Assembly (NCBI RefSeq): GCF_049310925.1
Contig: NZ_JBMERP010000001.1
Location: forward strand, 1-64,000
Reading direction: 5' to 3'
DNA: 64,000 nt
Source of the DNA: Virgibacillus_F sp049310925
GTDB lineage: Bacteria > Bacillota > Bacilli > Bacillales > Amphibacillaceae
Positions 61,764 to 64,000 of this stretch are shown in pieces. Every line of letters starts with the position of its first letter. The stretch's first letter is position 1. The notes under the pieces are model-generated. The model did not search any database and was not told the origin of the DNA. It saw only the letters and a list, made by a program, of their open reading frames with translations. The position numbers were made by a program, and so were the translations under genes.

Positions 61764-61930
61764 AAATATAAAATATAGCCGTTTAGCCAAAGCGTTCGTT
61801 GTCAATCCGGATACAATAAATTCTGTTTGCAGATTAAGTTCTTTGTCCTCAGGTTAACTGATTGCACCCAAAAAATTTGTTCGGTAATAAATGAACGCTT
61901 ACGCTTTTCTAAATAAGGGATGAAAAAGTC

Positions 61931-63706
61931 ATGAACCAAACAATTAAAGAAAAACTAGCTGTTCTCCCCGTTCAACCCGGATGCTATTTAATGAAAGACA
62001 AGCATAATACAATTATTTATGTAGGCAAATCAAAGGTATTAAAAAATAGAGTAAAATCATATTTTGCTGGTGCAAATGACCAGAAGACACAGCGGTTAGT
62101 ATCAGAGATTCAGGATTTTGAATACATTGTTACTTCCTCTGAAATTGAAGCACTTATACTGGAAATGAATTTAATAAAAAAATATGATCCGAAATATAAC
62201 GTGTTATTAAAGGATGATAAATCATACCCGTACTTAAAGATAACCTCTGAACGACACCCACGGTTATTAGTTGTCCGGAAAGTAAAGAAAGATAAAGGGA
62301 AGTATTTTGGGCCCTATCCTAATGTCATTGCTGCCCGCGAAACAAAGAAACTACTGGATAGGCTATATCCATTAAGAAAATGTGATAAAATGCCTGACAG
62401 AGTATGTTTGTACTACCACATGAAACAATGTTTAGCACCATGTGTCTACCCTGTTTCTGAAGAGACAAACCGTTCCATTGTACAGAGTATTGCTTCATTT
62501 TTGAATGGTGGTCATAAAGAAATTAAAAAGGATATTAAAGTAAAGATGTTACAGGCAAGTGAAGATTTGGACTTTGAGCGTGCAAAAGAGTTAAGGGATC
62601 AAATTCAACATATTGAAGCGGTGATGGAACAGCAAAAAATGACGCTAAAAGATCAAATCAACAGGGATATTTTCGGATATAGCTACGACAAAGGCTGGAT
62701 GTGTGTCCAGGTATTTTTTGTCAGGCAAGGAAAACTGATTGAACGTGATGTTGCTATTTTTCCATTTTTTGATGATCCAGAGGAAACATTCATCAGTTAC
62801 ATTGGGAGATTTTATTTGCATCAACATCATCCAAAGCCGAAGCAAGTATTGTTGCCAATCGGTACTGATTCTGATCTTTTAAAAGAATTACTTGAAATTG
62901 ATGTTACCATACCTATTAGAGGACAAAAAAAGGAACTTGTAAAGCTTTCTATGAAGAATGCAAAAATCGCACTGGCAGAAAAGTTTTCAATTATAGAAAT
63001 TGATGAAGAACGTACGATTAAAGCAGTAGAAAATTTAGGAGAGAAATTAAATATCGAAACTCCCCACAGGATCGAAACGTTCGATAACTCAAACATTCAA
63101 GGGACGGACCCGGTTTCAGCTATGGTTGTTTTTATTGACGGTAGACCCAATAAAAAAGAATACCGAAAGTACAAGATTAGAGATGTTAAGGGTCCAGATG
63201 ACTATGAGACTATGCGTGAGGTCATAAGGCGGAGGTACACAAGAGTTTTAAAAGAAAAGTTGCCGCTTCCTGATCTTATTATGGTCGATGGATCTAAGGG
63301 GCAAATCAGTGCAGCGTTGGATGTATTGGAGAATGAATTAGGTTTGGATATACCTTTATGTGGTTTAGCAAAGGACGATAAACATAAAACGAGTGAGCTG
63401 CTCTATGGGAGCCCACCAACAATTATTGACTTGTCAAGGAAGTCACAGGAATTCTACCTAGTCCAACGAATACAAGATGAAGTCCATCGTTTTGCTATAA
63501 CATTTCACCGCCAATTACGCGGCAAAAATCTATTTCAATCTGAATTAGATAAAATTCCTGGTGTTGGAGAAAAGAGACGCCGTCTGCTTTTAACTCATTT
63601 TAAATCTATTGATGAGATTAAAAACAAATCCGTTCTGGATATAACAAAGCTTGGTATACCAAGAAACACAGCTGAGCTTATTCTAGATCACTTAACAAAA
63701 GACTGA
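61931..63706 (+). CDS. uvrC: Excinuclease ABC subunit C
   Basis: Dual-incision nuclease of nucleotide excision repair. GIY-YIG domain at the N-terminus (PGCYLMKDKHNTIIYVGKSK, Tyr and Arg catalytic residues nearby), a cysteine cluster near residues 153-173 (RKCDK, CLYYHMKQCLAPC), UVR motif at about 200-235, RNase H-like domain with TFDNSNIQGTDPVSAMVVF and MVDGSKGQ, and a C-terminal double HhH. Length 591 is typical. GGGATG lies before ATG 61931. Same position after trxA as in B. subtilis. Confidence 0.96.
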   Translation: MNQTIKEKLAVLPVQPGCYLMKDKHNTIIYVGKSKVLKNRVKSYFAGANDQKTQRLVSEIQDFEYIVTSSEIEALILEMNLIKKYDPKYNVLLKDDKSYPYLKITSERHPRLLVVRKVKKDKGKYFGPYPNVIAARETKKLLDRLYPLRKCDKMPDRVCLYYHMKQCLAPCVYPVSEETNRSIVQSIASFLNGGHKEIKKDIKVKMLQASEDLDFERAKELRDQIQHIEAVMEQQKMTLKDQINRDIFGYSYDKGWMCVQVFFVRQGKLIERDVAIFPFFDDPEETFISYIGRFYLHQHHPKPKQVLLPIGTDSDLLKELLEIDVTIPIRGQKKELVKLSMKNAKIALAEKFSIIEIDEERTIKAVENLGEKLNIETPHRIETFDNSNIQGTDPVSAMVVFIDGRPNKKEYRKYKIRDVKGPDDYETMREVIRRRYTRVLKEKLPLPDLIMVDGSKGQISAALDVLENELGLDIPLCGLAKDDKHKTSELLYGSPPTIIDLSRKSQEFYLVQRIQDEVHRFAITFHRQLRGKNLFQSELDKIPGVGEKRRRLLLTHFKSIDEIKNKSVLDITKLGIPRNTAELILDHLTKD

Positions 63707-63723
63707 AATTGATGGAGAAAGAA

Positions 63724-63756
63724 CAGGCCCACACATTTTGAATGTGTGGGCCTTCA
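63724..63756. terminator. Terminator between uvrC and the last gene
   Basis: AGGCCCACACATT-TTG-AATGTGTGGGCCT forms a 13-bp stem. The T-tract is short on the plus side (TTCAAT), so efficiency is uncertain. It could serve both convergent genes. Confidence 0.75.
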
Positions 63757-63758
63757 AT

Positions 63759-63977
63759 CTAATTGGTTATCAGTACAGAAAATTCTACTTGCATGATCTT
63801 CCTATTTATTTCCTCCGTGCACTCTGCTTCCGTTTCCTTAAGTTGCTGAATAGCCTCGGCAAGGAAACCTGCCTCAAGACGAAAATCCGTATCAAATGAA
63901 GCGTTCAGTCGATTTACTACTGCGTCCGACATTAGACTAAAAGTTAATTCTTTACGCTTGTCTTTAATTAACTCCAA
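63759..63977 (-). CDS. Small hypothetical protein, 72 residues
   Basis: A minus-strand frame starting with TTG at 63977, preceded by AGGATGGGG at suitable spacing and ending just before the uvrC terminator. The product is acidic and helical (AGFLAEAIQQLKETEAECTE), with no membrane segment. I do not recognise it; Bacillus yslB would be expected near here, but the sequence is shorter and does not look like it. It may extend its regulatory region beyond the window edge. Confidence 0.5.
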   Translation of the reverse strand: MELIKDKRKELTFSLMSDAVVNRLNASFDTDFRLEAGFLAEAIQQLKETEAECTEEINRKIMQVEFSVLITN

Positions 63978-64000
63978 CTTTCCCCATCCTAATTTGTCAA

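Overview
The window is a low-GC chromosomal segment from a Bacillaceae bacterium. Gene order follows the conserved Bacillus backbone: dnaE, malic enzyme, accDA, pfkA-pyk, citZ-icd-mdh, phoPR, polA-mutM-coaE, gapB, speD, nrdR-dnaB-dnaI, thrS, infC-rpmI-rplT, ysdABC, sspI, pheST, rnhC, zapA-cvpA, polX-mutS2, lcfA-fadR-fadB-etfBA, trxA, uvrC. The spore genes sspI and ytxC indicate an endospore former. Protein features and the intergenic repeats look most like the Oceanobacillus/Virgibacillus/Lentibacillus group; that placement is an impression from memory, not a search result.

Layout. 1-10.6 kb: replication polymerase, malic enzyme, acetyl-CoA carboxyltransferase and lower glycolysis. 10.6-15.6 kb: a YtvI-type membrane protein and three TCA-cycle genes. 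15.9-18.6 kb: a MaoC-like protein and the phosphate two-component system. 19.3-25.3 kb: DNA repair, CoA synthesis, gluconeogenic GAPDH and SAM decarboxylase. 25.5-30 kb: nrdR, helicase loaders and ytxC. 29.7-34.1 kb: T-box-controlled thrS, then the IF3/L35/L20 operon behind an L20-type leader. 34.2-37.7 kb: ysdA, a TVP38-like gene, ysdB, a dUTPase-like gene and ysdC. 37.7-43 kb: the only clearly accessory gene block, a leftward ABC-2 exporter operon with a large membrane-anchored protein and a lytic transglycosylase. 43.4-64 kb: sspI, an rRNA methyltransferase, T-box-controlled pheST, rnhC, cell division and repair genes, the fatty-acid degradation operon, trxA and uvrC.

The coding content is mostly housekeeping; the unusual material lies between genes. 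Three unrelated repeat families are present: (i) a 550-600 bp MITE-like foldback element with imperfect terminal inverted repeats and 8-bp flanking duplications (two full copies, one decayed, one end remnant); (ii) a tandem array of four ~122 bp units, each able to form one long nested hairpin with compensatory changes between units, lying between the rplT stop and its terminator; (iii) an ~80 bp two-hairpin element found five times, always in the same orientation directly after the T-tract of an intrinsic terminator. 

Regulation can be read in several places: paired CcpN-type sites at gapB, a FadR box placed before fadR instead of lcfA, a sigma-W type promoter at ysdB, an orphan GntR/FadR-type operator at the malic enzyme gene, an AUU start for infC, two T-boxes, and a speD leader with an anti-Shine-Dalgarno segment that could form a previously undescribed RNA switch.
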